64,000 bases of DNA, from assembly GCA_026003615.1 (NCBI GenBank), contig BPHQ01000001.1, positions 992,001 through 1,056,000 of the forward strand, written 5' to 3'. The position numbers were made by a program, and so were the translations under genes. Below the pieces are notes generated by a model. That model had not been told where the DNA came from, did no database searches, and saw only the letters and a program-made list of their open reading frames with translations. Positions 1 through 11,194 of the stretch are shown one piece after another. Source of the DNA: Bellilinea sp. Its GTDB lineage: Bacteria > Chloroflexota > Anaerolineae > Anaerolineales > Anaerolineaceae. Numbering within the stretch: position 1 is the stretch's first letter; every line of letters begins with the position of its first letter.

Positions 1-1743
1 TCTTGCCGGCTGAGTCCAGGAAAGTCCTCCATCATTTGAGGTGGTCAGGTAAACACCCCTTTCTTCATTTAGAGGAACACTATATATTACGATCAATTTT
101 CCGGAAGAATCGAGCAGAATTTTCGGAAAATCGGCTACCTGATTTGGGCTGGAAATCAGGACTGGGACGCTCCAAGAAGTGGTTAAGAAAGCCTGATTTG
201 CCGGGGCAGTTGAAAAATAAATCTCACCCCGAATGCCATCTCGCCACACCAGAATCAGGTTGTTTCGTGTGGAGTCAAAATTTGCCGATAGGTGATCAAC
301 AAATTGATTTGTTGACTGATGAACAAGGATAGGTTTTAGCCATCGGCCCTGGGATTCCCTCATGGAATAATAAATGGTGTTTGCAGGGATGCCTGGATCA
401 TCCTCGTTGCTTGAGCCCCAGAATACATGGGGCTGCCCTCGCGAGTCGGATGTTATAGTTATGGACGAAAGGCTGTTGTTTTCAATTGTGATTGTTTCAA
501 ACGGTATCCAGGAGCTATCTTGCTGAAACCATGACACAATATCGTCTAGGTTTCGCCTCTTCCACCAAATATCACCTTGTTCCAAATCAGCGCTAATAAA
601 ATTCAAGTAACCTTCTGGGTCAATTAGAATCTGCTGACTGGTAAGAGTTAAAGATGTTCGCGTCAATGGATCAATTACCTGCATCATTTCTGTTTGCTGC
701 TTGGATTTGCTCCAATGATTGCCATTCCAGGCTGTGAGTAACACTTGATCCCGATTCACAGTCATCAATAGAAGGTATTGATCGTTAACTTCGATTAATT
801 GAGAGGACAATGCGCAACCTGGAATATCTTCCATCATCCGCTTGGGTTCGCTCCATGTTACTCCGTTATCTTCGGAGTATTGGAAAGATTGGGAGCAACT
901 GAAACCGGGTTGTCCATCTTGATAAACCAGCATGATCTGATTCTGAAGCAAACCCATCTGTACATTATATGGGGTCGTTGCGCTTGGCCGATTTTGTGGA
1001 CTGGCAATTTCAACCGGTTGTTCCCACTCGGTTCCTCCGTTCAAGGATCGGGCAAAAAATACAGTTTTCAATGGACGATTATCCCAAGCAATAAAGATTT
1101 CTTGGCTGTCCGTTTCGTTGGGAACTCCAATTTGAAGATTTGCCGAATCACGTCCTAATGCGCGGAAGTATCGAGAACCATAGACTAAAATGGGCGGCTG
1201 CCAAGAAGAACCACTTGAATTGGATTTACGATAATACACTCCCGCAGACTGATTATTGAGATCGGATGTTTGGAGGTAAGCCAAATGTACAGCGCCATCA
1301 GCGGTTATTGCAACATCAAAAAATACAACACTTTCCCCCAAGACAGTTGAACCACTCCAAACATTCGAGTTACCAAGATTATCCCCATTTGCGCGGTTGT
1401 AGAAAAGTTTGCCTTCATCATCAACCCAAAAAGCATGGATTTGATTATTTATTCCTGAATATAGCGAAGGAACACTAACATCGTTTGGGACATTAACCGA
1501 TTGGGACAGAGTCCAGTTAGTACCAGCCCCTTGCGAATACATCAGTCCATCAAACTCATCTAACCAGAAAACATGGATCAATCCTTGTGAACTGATAACA
1601 AAAGAAGGAGAGGATGATGAACCGGATCGAGAAATGTTGACACCTTCAGACCAAATTTCATCAATTTGGGCATAAGTATTTCGGGGAATACTTGTTAAGA
1701 TGATTAAGACAAATAATAACAGTGCAACCAGTTTTCTATGCAT
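1..1743 (-). CDS. Secreted Asp-box (BNR/sialidase-like) repeat protein, C-terminus outside window
   Basis: An open frame runs from an ATG at 1743 to the window edge without a stop (581 codons), so the gene is cut at its 3' end. The N-terminus MHRKLVALLLFVLIILTS followed by a small-residue cleavage region (NTYAQ) is a Sec signal peptide. The mature part carries several Asp-box motifs of the S-x-D/N-x-G-x-x-W type (SSGSSWQPP, LNGGTEWEQP, EDNGVTWSEP, NDGGLSWTQP), the hallmark of BNR/sialidase-fold beta-propellers. Sialidase catalytic residues could not be identified, so an extracellular propeller with an unknown ligand is the safer call. It is the last minus-strand gene visible in the glycan array and starts 27 bases after the acyltransferase upstream. 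Export and the propeller fold are confident; function is unknown. Confidence 0.8.
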   Translation of the reverse strand, partial: MHRKLVALLLFVLIILTSIPRNTYAQIDEIWSEGVNISRSGSSSSPSFVISSQGLIHVFWLDEFDGLMYSQGAGTNWTLSQSVNVPNDVSVPSLYSGINNQIHAFWVDDEGKLFYNRANGDNLGNSNVWSGSTVLGESVVFFDVAITADGAVHLAYLQTSDLNNQSAGVYYRKSNSSGSSWQPPILVYGSRYFRALGRDSANLQIGVPNETDSQEIFIAWDNRPLKTVFFARSLNGGTEWEQPVEIASPQNRPSATTPYNVQMGLLQNQIMLVYQDGQPGFSCSQSFQYSEDNGVTWSEPKRMMEDIPGCALSSQLIEVNDQYLLLMTVNRDQVLLTAWNGNHWSKSKQQTEMMQVIDPLTRTSLTLTSQQILIDPEGYLNFISADLEQGDIWWKRRNLDDIVSWFQQDSSWIPFETITIENNSLSSITITSDSRGQPHVFWGSSNEDDPGIPANTIYYSMRESQGRWLKPILVHQSTNQFVDHLSANFDSTRNNLILVWRDGIRGEIYFSTAPANQAFLTTSWSVPVLISSPNQVADFPKILLDSSGKLIVIYSVPLNEERGVYLTTSNDGGLSWTQPAR

Positions 1744-1770
1744 TCTGGGTCCTTTGGAATAAGCCTCGGT

Positions 1771-2823
1771 TTATCCAAATACCAAACGATACATTGCTCT
1801 TCCTCTGCTTTTTTCAAGCCACTCCATGAAAAGGAGGGGGAAGAGGATTGTTGTAACCGCGATCAGTATCACAAGCAAGGGTTGGGACTCCAGCAATTGT
1901 TTGGTCCCGATCCGGATAATCAAGTAAAAAAACAAGTTGATCACAATGAGATTGGTCAGGTAAATACCATAAGACCTTTTGCCTAGCCTTTCAAAGAAAC
2001 GCACAAAAGGTATAAGTTCTCTTCTGACAGTGGTCAAGCAGACCAGACCAAAGATGGGGGTAATCACTTCGACAATGGGTAAATAGGTAAAACCCAACTG
2101 CGTAGACACGGCTAGGATAAAAAGTCCTGACGATATTGCAACCAGAACAAGGATATTTATTTTGCGAGTGAATGCTTGTTTAAATTGTTCAGTCTTGAGC
2201 CCAAAGACAACTCCCAGTGGATAGAATACCCCCCATAGAGCAAGTGGTAATCGGATAATTGGAGGAGCAAATAATTTTACCCACTCAGGGATGATGTTTC
2301 CAAAGACATCTGGCCGCAGCAGGACGACCAAAAATGCTTGATACGCAAGAAAGACGAGCAAAGTCAACCAAGGCCATTTCTTGGAAAGCAAAATCAGGAG
2401 AGGCGCAATTAGTGTAAAGAAAAAAAGTAGAGGAACAAAATTATTTGGATAACCCACAATTAATGATTTTGCATAGCCGATCAACGAGTTACTCTCACCA
2501 AAGATTAAGAATACAACAATATAAAAAGCCAAAGACCAAACAAAATAAGGGAAAATTATATACAACAAATTGTTGGGAATCATTCGATACATTGTTTTTA
2601 TATTTTTACCCTGCGCTGCGTAGACAAAATAGCTGCCTGCAAGAAAAAGAAAAAGGGGAACTGCAAATATCCCCAGCTCTTTTATTGGAATCAATAGCGA
2701 TTTCTGCCATTGCGGAACAGTCATTCCTTGATTTCTGGCAAATTGCAAACCAAGGGTTATGGAGTGGTTGACAACCACAAGCAGGATAGCAATGCCACGC
2801 AGCGCAGGAAATGTTCTGCTCAT
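1771..2823 (-). CDS. Acyltransferase 3 family integral membrane protein
   Basis: The 350-residue protein is almost entirely hydrophobic, with about ten predicted membrane segments. It opens with SRTFPALRGIAILLVVVNHS, matching the family start (R-x-L-R-G-I/L-A-x-x-x-V-x-x-x-H) that holds the catalytic His of membrane acyltransferases such as OafA and NodX. These enzymes move acetyl or other acyl groups onto exported sugars or lipids. It lies 12 bases after the sulfate-activation gene and 27 bases before the secreted propeller gene on the same strand, so it is probably part of the glycan array and decorates its product. The donor and acceptor cannot be told from sequence. Confidence 0.82.
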   Translation of the reverse strand: MSRTFPALRGIAILLVVVNHSITLGLQFARNQGMTVPQWQKSLLIPIKELGIFAVPLFLFLAGSYFVYAAQGKNIKTMYRMIPNNLLYIIFPYFVWSLAFYIVVFLIFGESNSLIGYAKSLIVGYPNNFVPLLFFFTLIAPLLILLSKKWPWLTLLVFLAYQAFLVVLLRPDVFGNIIPEWVKLFAPPIIRLPLALWGVFYPLGVVFGLKTEQFKQAFTRKINILVLVAISSGLFILAVSTQLGFTYLPIVEVITPIFGLVCLTTVRRELIPFVRFFERLGKRSYGIYLTNLIVINLFFYLIIRIGTKQLLESQPLLVILIAVTTILFPLLFMEWLEKSRGRAMYRLVFG

Positions 2824-2835
2824 TAATCCTGGTCT

Positions 2836-4611
<1,776 letters not shown>

Positions 4612-4686
4612 TTAAAAATTTTTAGGGCAAGAAAATGTGATGATTATGGTGCAACTGTATTGAAGACAAATCTCACCCTACATCTA

Positions 4687-5679
4687 TCAATTAGGAGGGT
4701 TTAGTCGTAAGGGTTTGAGCCTGAGATATTCTGTCGTCCGCTTTTTTTGTTGAATATCGAGAGCTACTCGATGCACTTGTTCTTCACTCAGGTTGAGCTG
4801 TTGGGCAATTTCCCCAGTCGGATACCCGTTTTCCACACCAAACCAAATCAAGTCTAATACTTCAAAGGGGAGACGGAAGAAAAATTCTTCCTGGGTACTG
4901 CCAGCACTATAAGTGTCTGAAGTAGGAGGTCTTTGTTGAATGTCGGTGGGGATTTCCAAATACTTTGCTAATTGATAAACCTGACTTTTGAACAAGTGAA
5001 TAATCGGATTAAAATCCACACCTCCATCACCGTATTTCACGAAGAAACCTAAATCATGTTCGTTTTTATTTGCAGTGCCCGCTACAGCGTAATTTTTTCT
5101 TTCAGCGTGATAGTACAGCATGGCCATTCGCGTACGCTGCTTGAAGTTAGACGCTGCCATAATTTGCAGGAACTCAGTAGTCGGAATCCGTTCAATAATC
5201 TCTTTACCGTCTGGAGCAACAACTGTCAAATAAAAAATGTTTAGGGTTTGTTCATCCAGTAAACTCCCCGGCAGTGTGATTTTCGATTTCCAATTCTGAT
5301 CGTACTGTGGAACTATTCGACGAATAGCCTCATCTCTCCTTTGGTAACATCCCGCGCCTTTTAGTGCGCCTGTGATATCCTCTGTGACCGTTTCGATTCC
5401 CAAGGACTTTGCTAAATTCAGCGCCAATTGTTTACTGTCCGGACTGGATTCGATTTCTGGCAAGAGTATCCCAAGTACTTTTTGGCTTCCTAATGCTTTC
5501 ACGCATAATGCGGCAACAACAGAAGAATCAATACCTCCACTAATACCGACCACAACCCCTCTTCGACGAAGATCCTGGATAACCGTAGATCTTATCCAAT
5601 TCGTAATTCGTTCGGTTTCTTTTTTAACGTTTAATTGAAGTGCATTTTTTGAAAAAACAGGTTGACTAAAAATCGTCAT
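4687..5679 (-). CDS. nadE: NAD synthetase-like ATP-dependent amide synthase (divergent NadE family)
   Basis: The 330-residue protein is a PP-loop ATP pyrophosphatase with GISGGIDSS at 45-53. It also has the NadE landmarks GTANKNEHDLGFF and KYGDGGVDFNPI. NadE adenylates the carboxylate of nicotinate adenine dinucleotide and makes the amide from ammonia; no glutaminase domain is present. Two things differ from housekeeping NadE. The usual P-T-A-x-L-x-x-G-Q-T-D-E stretch is replaced by PPTSDTYSAGSTQEE, and the middle contains an extra segment (roughly residues 135-165). It sits 21 bases after asnB in a glycan array, so it may amidate a biosynthetic intermediate instead of NaAD. Family call is firm; substrate is open. 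ATG 5679 follows TGAGGAAAA. Confidence 0.85.
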   Translation of the reverse strand: MTIFSQPVFSKNALQLNVKKETERITNWIRSTVIQDLRRRGVVVGISGGIDSSVVAALCVKALGSQKVLGILLPEIESSPDSKQLALNLAKSLGIETVTEDITGALKGAGCYQRRDEAIRRIVPQYDQNWKSKITLPGSLLDEQTLNIFYLTVVAPDGKEIIERIPTTEFLQIMAASNFKQRTRMAMLYYHAERKNYAVAGTANKNEHDLGFFVKYGDGGVDFNPIIHLFKSQVYQLAKYLEIPTDIQQRPPTSDTYSAGSTQEEFFFRLPFEVLDLIWFGVENGYPTGEIAQQLNLSEEQVHRVALDIQQKKRTTEYLRLKPLRLNPPN

Positions 5680-5700
5680 TTTTCCTCATTGAATTCCAAA

Positions 5701-7659
5701 TTATTTTTTGATTTTGTCAATAATCTTAATTGGAGCAGATGTTGTTTTGTTGAGGGGATAATTTCGAAGAACAAAATGATCAAACAAAAGCAAAGTTGAA
5801 ATAATCCCCACAACCGCCATCTCCTCAATTTCACTCAATTGAGTTTCATTTGATGCTTTCAAGAAGAGTTTTTTTACAGCAAGGGGATTGAACAAATCGC
5901 TTTTGCGAAGATTTTCATCACTCACCAAATCCGCCAGATATCCGGGTTGATTTTTGCTAAAAAACGAAGACTTAATCGGTGCGCGATAGGGTTTCTTTTT
6001 TCGCTTCCAAATCTCAGGGGGAAGAAACCCGCTGGCAAATTTTCTTAATAGATATTTTTCATTTAATCCTCTCAATTTATAGTGATCGGGTAATTGATTA
6101 CAAAATTCAACCAGGCGATAATCCAAAAACGGGAAACGCCCTTCAACCGAATGAGCCATTGCCGGCCGGTCACCTTGAGAGGATAAAAGGTAAGGGGACA
6201 GAAATGTGACAATTTCCAGATACTGAGCCTGAGCCAATTTTGACCACTGATTAAAACCAGCGGGTATAATAATCTCTTCGTTACTTACGTCATCACTGTA
6301 TGGCTTTTTGAAAAACTTCAATGATCTTGTCGTGTTATCCCAGCGTATCAAATGTGAATAAAAAGGGTTTTCAATTTCCATCAACCTGCGTTGGAAAAAT
6401 ACCGTTAAAAACTCACCAGCCTCTTTTATTCGCGGAATATCGGGATATAATTTTTTGAAAAGCAAAGGACGCAGAGACGAAGACGGATCTTTTGCAACAA
6501 ATCGCCGAATTTTCATTTCCTTGAAAATGTCATATCCTGCAAGAATTTCATCGGCGCCCTCACCTGTTAAAACCACTTTATAACCATTTTCCCGAACAAG
6601 TTTGGAGAGTAAATACATAGGCGCAGGGGAAGTTCGTAGAATAGGGCTTTCCGTGTGCCAAATAACCTGTGGAAACACCTGACCAATATCCTGAGGTGTG
6701 CAGTGGATAACCTGGTGACGGGTACCAAGGTAATGAGCCATTTCTTGTTGAAAACTACTCTCATTGAATTCTTCGCTGCTAAAAGCGATTGAAAAACTAT
6801 CCAGGGGAGTTTCAGTGTATTTTCGAATGATCGCTGCAATCGTGGATGAATCTAAACCGCCACTTAAATAAGCGCCCACAGGCACATCTGCTCGAAGTCT
6901 GACCCGAGTTGCGTCAATCAACAATTCAACAAATTTTTCAAAAACCTCATCATCTCCATCTGAAGTCCAATAGTTTTCACTTTGAAAAGATAATGTCCAA
7001 TATGGTTCGACAACCAATTTGTCTTCCCGGCACAACAGGAAATGACCGGGTGGAATCTGCTTCACATTTTCAAAGGGAGTAAGGGGAGGTTGGGCTGCCC
7101 AATATGTAAATACTTGTCTGAGAGCCTTTTCGTCAAGCTCAAGATGGAAACCCGGCACCGCAAGGAAAGACTTAATTTCAGAAGCAAACATGAGGGAATG
7201 ATCGGTATGAGTATAAAACAACGGCCTGATACCCATCCTATCCCTTGCGAGTAATAAAGTTTTTTCGCGGCTATCCCATATACCAATAGCGAATTGGCCA
7301 TTCAAATAATTTAGACAATCCGTACCGTATTCTTCGTAAAGATGAAGTATTACCTCGGTATCGGTCTTGGTTTTAAAGTGATGTCCCTTTTTTTCGAGGA
7401 GGGGTCGTAATTCAATGTAATTAAAAATTTCCCCATTAAATACGATCCACATCGTTTCATCTTCGTTAGAAATTGGTTGTGAACCGCCAGCCAGGTCAAT
7501 TATGCTCAAACGCGCACTTGACAGGCCAACTTGTTCGTCCCGAAAAATCCCAAATTCATCGGGACCCCGATGATGAAGCGCCAGAATCATTTCCCTCAAC
7601 ACATCTAGAGAAATGTGATTGTTCGCTTCAAAGTTGAAAATTCCGCTAATGCCACACAT
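5701..7659 (-). CDS. asnB: Asparagine synthetase, glutamine-hydrolysing (AsnB family)
   Basis: The mature N-terminus is MCGISGIF, so Cys2 is the glutaminase nucleophile after Met removal. RLSIIDL and the FNGEIFNY stretch complete the class II amidotransferase domain (1-210). The synthetase domain has the PP-loop LSGGLDSS, followed by GEGADEILAGYD and GRFPFLDY. At 652 residues it is a long AsnB of the type common in polysaccharide and exosortase-associated clusters, where the acceptor need not be aspartate. It starts 2 bases after the stop of the acyl-AMP ligase, so the two are translationally coupled. Amide formation from a carboxyl group and glutamine is the secure prediction; asparagine as product is not certain in this context. 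Confidence 0.9.
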   Translation of the reverse strand: MCGISGIFNFEANNHISLDVLREMILALHHRGPDEFGIFRDEQVGLSSARLSIIDLAGGSQPISNEDETMWIVFNGEIFNYIELRPLLEKKGHHFKTKTDTEVILHLYEEYGTDCLNYLNGQFAIGIWDSREKTLLLARDRMGIRPLFYTHTDHSLMFASEIKSFLAVPGFHLELDEKALRQVFTYWAAQPPLTPFENVKQIPPGHFLLCREDKLVVEPYWTLSFQSENYWTSDGDDEVFEKFVELLIDATRVRLRADVPVGAYLSGGLDSSTIAAIIRKYTETPLDSFSIAFSSEEFNESSFQQEMAHYLGTRHQVIHCTPQDIGQVFPQVIWHTESPILRTSPAPMYLLSKLVRENGYKVVLTGEGADEILAGYDIFKEMKIRRFVAKDPSSSLRPLLFKKLYPDIPRIKEAGEFLTVFFQRRLMEIENPFYSHLIRWDNTTRSLKFFKKPYSDDVSNEEIIIPAGFNQWSKLAQAQYLEIVTFLSPYLLSSQGDRPAMAHSVEGRFPFLDYRLVEFCNQLPDHYKLRGLNEKYLLRKFASGFLPPEIWKRKKKPYRAPIKSSFFSKNQPGYLADLVSDENLRKSDLFNPLAVKKLFLKASNETQLSEIEEMAVVGIISTLLLFDHFVLRNYPLNKTTSAPIKIIDKIKK

Positions 7660-7661
7660 GC

Positions 7662-9206
7662 TTATCGAAGCTCAGTTTTCTTTATTTTTCCAGAAGATGT
7701 TTTAGGAAGCTCATCAACAAATTGAACATACTTTGGGATCATAAAATCTTCGAGATGATTTTTACAAAATAGAAGTATCTCTTTTTCGGTGAGAGATGGG
7801 TTCTTCTTAACAATAAATGCCTTAATAGCCTGCCCAAGGAAGGCATCTGCCACGCCAATTACGGCAACTTCGTGTACACCTTCAATTTTATAAAGAACAT
7901 TCTCGACTTCCTTGGGCGATACTTTCTCCCCACGGCTCTTGATGACATCGTCTTTGCGAGCGACGAAATAGAAGAAGCCTTCTTCATCCATTCTGAACAG
8001 ATCACCCGTATAACACAACCGTTCGCCCGGAATTCTCCCCGGCCGAAATCGTTGCGCAGTGAGTTCCTCGTCCCCCCAATAACCGCGCATCACATGCCTT
8101 CCTCGAACCACCAGTTCACCAATTTGACCAGCCCCCAAACGATTTCCGTCTTCATCTTCAACCCAAACCTCGGACCCAGGAATGGCAATACCAACCGAAT
8201 CGGGTTTGGAATCAAGATACGAAGGAGGAAGATAAAGAGTCCTTTTTGTCTCAGTTAAACCATACATCGAATACAAGCGCACATTGGGAAAAGTGTCTCG
8301 AATTTTCAAAATATGCGCTGGTGGAAGCGCTGCAGCGGTGTTCGTCATATAACGAAGACTGGATAAATCGTAATTCGATAAATCCATGTTAACCAGCATT
8401 GCAAATATAGTTGGTACACCCGGGAATCCCGTAACTCCTTCTTTTTCAATTAGAGCAAGGATTTGGGCGGGGTAACTAAAACCCTTTTCTAGAATCAATC
8501 GCCCCCCGAATGAAAATACCATGAAGAGCTGATACAGTCCATAATCAAAGGATAAAGGCAATACATTGATTACCACATCATCTTCGGTGTTGCCTATGTA
8601 AGAGGTTATCGAATTTACAGCAAAAATAATGTTGCTGTGATCCGACATCACACCTTTTGGCTCACCAGTACTGCCTGAGGTGTAAATAAGACAAGCCAGA
8701 TCTAAATCAATGTTTTTGGTCTGATAACGGATAGGGGGGTATGAGGAGAGGATTTCCGCCCATGAAAAACATGCAGTTGTTGTTTTTTTTAGAAATTTCT
8801 CTTCGCCGCCAGTTATAACAAAGAACTTTATGCTTGGGCAAGAAGTATGCAGTTCCTCATAGGAGATTTTTTGTTGAGGAGACAGGATCAGGGCAGATAC
8901 ACCACAATTATTGAGAATATAAACCAATTTATCTGTTTTCGTGGTGGCATTGATCACCACAAAAACTGCATCGCATTTTAAGACTGCAAAAATTCCAACC
9001 ACCAGTTCAACGCTATTTGGCATGAACAGGGCAACTCGATCTCCTCTTTGAATTCCATTGTTTCGCAGTCCATTTGCTAAACGATTGGCACGGTCTTCAA
9101 TCTCAGCATAGGTGAGACGCTCATCCCCACAGACGAGGGCAACCTTTTCAGGAATTCTATCTGCGCTGTTTTCCAAAAATTCCTGAACCAAGCGAAAGAA
9201 GGTCAT
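7662..9206 (-). CDS. Acyl-CoA / acyl-ACP ligase, AMP-forming
   Basis: The 514-residue ANL-superfamily enzyme activates a carboxylic acid as acyl-AMP and passes it to a thiol. Visible motifs are A3 (YTSGSTGEPKGVM), A5 (YGLTET), A7 (YTGD), A8 (RKDDVIKSRGEKVSP) and the C-terminal catalytic lysine in TSSGKIKKTELR. Its start overlaps the stop of the upstream acyl carrier protein gene (ATGA), which strongly suggests that this free-standing carrier protein is its acceptor. Similar ligase/ACP pairs occur beside AsnB in exopolysaccharide clusters. The acid activated cannot be read from sequence; a fatty or amino acid is equally possible. Confidence 0.88.
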   Translation of the reverse strand: MTFFRLVQEFLENSADRIPEKVALVCGDERLTYAEIEDRANRLANGLRNNGIQRGDRVALFMPNSVELVVGIFAVLKCDAVFVVINATTKTDKLVYILNNCGVSALILSPQQKISYEELHTSCPSIKFFVITGGEEKFLKKTTTACFSWAEILSSYPPIRYQTKNIDLDLACLIYTSGSTGEPKGVMSDHSNIIFAVNSITSYIGNTEDDVVINVLPLSFDYGLYQLFMVFSFGGRLILEKGFSYPAQILALIEKEGVTGFPGVPTIFAMLVNMDLSNYDLSSLRYMTNTAAALPPAHILKIRDTFPNVRLYSMYGLTETKRTLYLPPSYLDSKPDSVGIAIPGSEVWVEDEDGNRLGAGQIGELVVRGRHVMRGYWGDEELTAQRFRPGRIPGERLCYTGDLFRMDEEGFFYFVARKDDVIKSRGEKVSPKEVENVLYKIEGVHEVAVIGVADAFLGQAIKAFIVKKNPSLTEKEILLFCKNHLEDFMIPKYVQFVDELPKTSSGKIKKTELR

Positions 9207-9463
9207 TGAGAAACGACCCCTTTCATACGAAGATAATTCGCTAGGTTCTTAACCGAGTCGAAGTTTGCCGGAATAATTTCCCGATCTTCAACACGAACCC
9301 CGAAAGTCTCTTCAACATAAGCAACGATTTCCATGACGTTCATCGAGTCAACAATTCCGTTTTCTAGAAATGAAGTCTCTTCAGAATAAGGATATCCATC
9401 ATTTGTAAATAAGATGTTTTCTGCAATGAAATCTTTAATTTTCTGTTCGATTTGTTGATTCAT
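9203..9463 (-). CDS. Free-standing acyl carrier protein
   Basis: The small acidic protein (86 residues) has the carrier-protein helix-II signature GIVDSMNVMEIV, whose serine should carry 4'-phosphopantetheine. DSM replaces the DSL typical of fatty-acid ACP, as is often seen in dedicated carriers. ATG 9463 is chosen over the adjacent GTG at 9466 because CGGAG lies 8 bases upstream. The gene overlaps the acyl-AMP ligase start by four bases and follows the radical SAM gene by 33 bases. It probably holds the activated acyl group while it is modified or transferred. No ketosynthase is nearby, so it is not part of a standard fatty-acid operon. Confidence 0.9.
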   Translation of the reverse strand: MNQQIEQKIKDFIAENILFTNDGYPYSEETSFLENGIVDSMNVMEIVAYVEETFGVRVEDREIIPANFDSVKNLANYLRMKGVVSQ

Positions 9464-9496
9464 CACAAAACTCCGACTGTTGATTTAGAAGAGTGT

Positions 9497-11152
9497 TCAC
9501 GATTCGCTTTTGCCAGTTAGCCATTGGAAATGCTGCAAACCAACGCTGATCGCTGATTTCATCGTAGAAAAATCCGAGAAGACCATCTTCAAGTAAGTCA
9601 GTATCGGACCAGGTCGAAGCGCCCATTCCCGAAAAGCACGTTTTTGCCAGTAGAGCAGTTTTTCCGCAGGCAAACTGGGATAGTCCAAAACCGTTCCTTT
9701 ATCCATGTCCACCTGTTCCCAGCGCGTTCCAGGACGGAACCAATTTTCCCGAACAACCTCAAAGAAAAATGGAGTACCGGGATAAGGTGCGGCCACATGA
9801 AATAACGCGATGTCCAGTGGAAGTTTTTTGGAAAATTCGATCGTTTGGCGGATTGTCTCTTCGGTTTCGGTGGGCAACCCGATGATAAAATACCCCCAAT
9901 TCTTAATGCCGGCTTTTCTTGCCCAGGTTAGGGATCGCATTGCAGTCTCAGGGTAAGCGCCTTTTCGCGCATGGCGTAAAACCTGTTCACTGCCCGATTC
10001 AATTCCCCAAGTCATCAAGAAACATCCTGCTTTTGCCATCAGATTAAGCATCTCTTCGTCTACATAATCTACCCGGCTATTGCAGGTCCATTTCATGTTG
10101 ATATTGGCATCAATCATTGCCTTACAAATGCCAACAACCTGATCTCGATTTGCAGTGAACAAATCCGCATACATATTGACATTGTTGATACCCAATTTCT
10201 TTAGCACCCACAATTCCTCAAGTACCTTTTCTGGGGATCGTAACCGTACGGTGTATTGATAACTCACGTGTTTGATACAGTAAATGCAACCGGCGGTACA
10301 GCCTCGACTGGTTACAATGAAGGTAAAGGGCCCTTTCATCAAGGGCATGACGTATTTTTTATACGGCAACATTTCGTGTAGTGGAATTGGGAGATCATCC
10401 AAATCCTTGATAAAAGGACGATTCTTGTTCAAAATAATCTCTTCCCCTTTACGCCAAACGATCCCTTTGATTTCATGCATGTTTACCGAGCCATCTTCGT
10501 TCAGGGCAGGGCGGTATTCGGCATCATGCTCATGGATCAATTTTTGGATGAAGGGTGGTCGTTCGTTAATTTTTCCTTCGAGATGATCAATCAAATCTCT
10601 AAGAGTCAGATCGGGTTCTCCCACTAACCCAATATCCAGAGCAGGGTAGGGGCGCATCGTTTCCACTGGAATTGGCGTGATATGTGTTCCGAAGACCATT
10701 GTTGTTGCTCCCCTTGCTTTTGCAAGAAACACGCCGTACATGTCGTTTTCCAGGGTTGGGGCGGTCAATTGAGAAAGATAATACTTGGGCTGGTATTTCG
10801 TGATTAAGTTTGCAAATTCTTTCCAACCCATTCGTTCTGCATTTGCGTCAATTATCTGAACTTTGTAGGTGGGAACCAGTAATGCAGCCATTTGAGCCAA
10901 TGAAACTTGCGGCCACACCATGTTTTCTCGAGTTCTCCGGCCTACCCGATGCTGTGTTCGTATCCATAAACCGCCATCGGGTGTTGGAGGATTGACCAGC
11001 AGAACGTCCACAGCATCCTTGCCACGCGGCTGGCTCAATAAACCATTTCGAACAATTTCATCAGCATTGGGGAAATTGGCCATTTTCAATGGAGCGACAC
11101 GATGTGCTCCCAAATTTTTATATTTCATTTCGAATTGCGGTTTGTTATTCAT
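9497..11152 (-). CDS. B12-binding-domain radical SAM protein
   Basis: The N-terminal half resembles a cobalamin-binding Rossmann fold (DVLLVNPPTPDGG, then IIDANAE and LVGEPDLTLRDLI), without an obvious D-x-H-x-x-G base-off histidine motif. The radical SAM core follows with CTAGCIYC, giving C285, C289 and C292 for the 4Fe-4S cluster, and GIESGSE further on. This layout is that of class B methylases and BchE/HpnP-type enzymes. ATG 11152 is preferred over 11173 because GAGAGG sits 7 bases upstream. The protein ends in an extension of about 90 residues rich in Trp and Arg. With an ACP and acyl ligase immediately downstream it may methylate or rearrange a carrier-bound or lipid substrate, which is inference. 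Confidence 0.88.
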   Translation of the reverse strand: MNNKPQFEMKYKNLGAHRVAPLKMANFPNADEIVRNGLLSQPRGKDAVDVLLVNPPTPDGGLWIRTQHRVGRRTRENMVWPQVSLAQMAALLVPTYKVQIIDANAERMGWKEFANLITKYQPKYYLSQLTAPTLENDMYGVFLAKARGATTMVFGTHITPIPVETMRPYPALDIGLVGEPDLTLRDLIDHLEGKINERPPFIQKLIHEHDAEYRPALNEDGSVNMHEIKGIVWRKGEEIILNKNRPFIKDLDDLPIPLHEMLPYKKYVMPLMKGPFTFIVTSRGCTAGCIYCIKHVSYQYTVRLRSPEKVLEELWVLKKLGINNVNMYADLFTANRDQVVGICKAMIDANINMKWTCNSRVDYVDEEMLNLMAKAGCFLMTWGIESGSEQVLRHARKGAYPETAMRSLTWARKAGIKNWGYFIIGLPTETEETIRQTIEFSKKLPLDIALFHVAAPYPGTPFFFEVVRENWFRPGTRWEQVDMDKGTVLDYPSLPAEKLLYWQKRAFREWALRPGPILTYLKMVFSDFSTMKSAISVGLQHFQWLTGKSES

Positions 11153-11194
11153 TTTTGACCTCTCAAAACCCATAACATTTATTACCCGAAAAAA

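Noticed and set aside
1-1742. Short plus-strand frames (such as 3-332 and 799-1158)
   Set aside because: They are shadows of the long minus-strand Asp-box gene, which has no stop to the window edge and a signal peptide.
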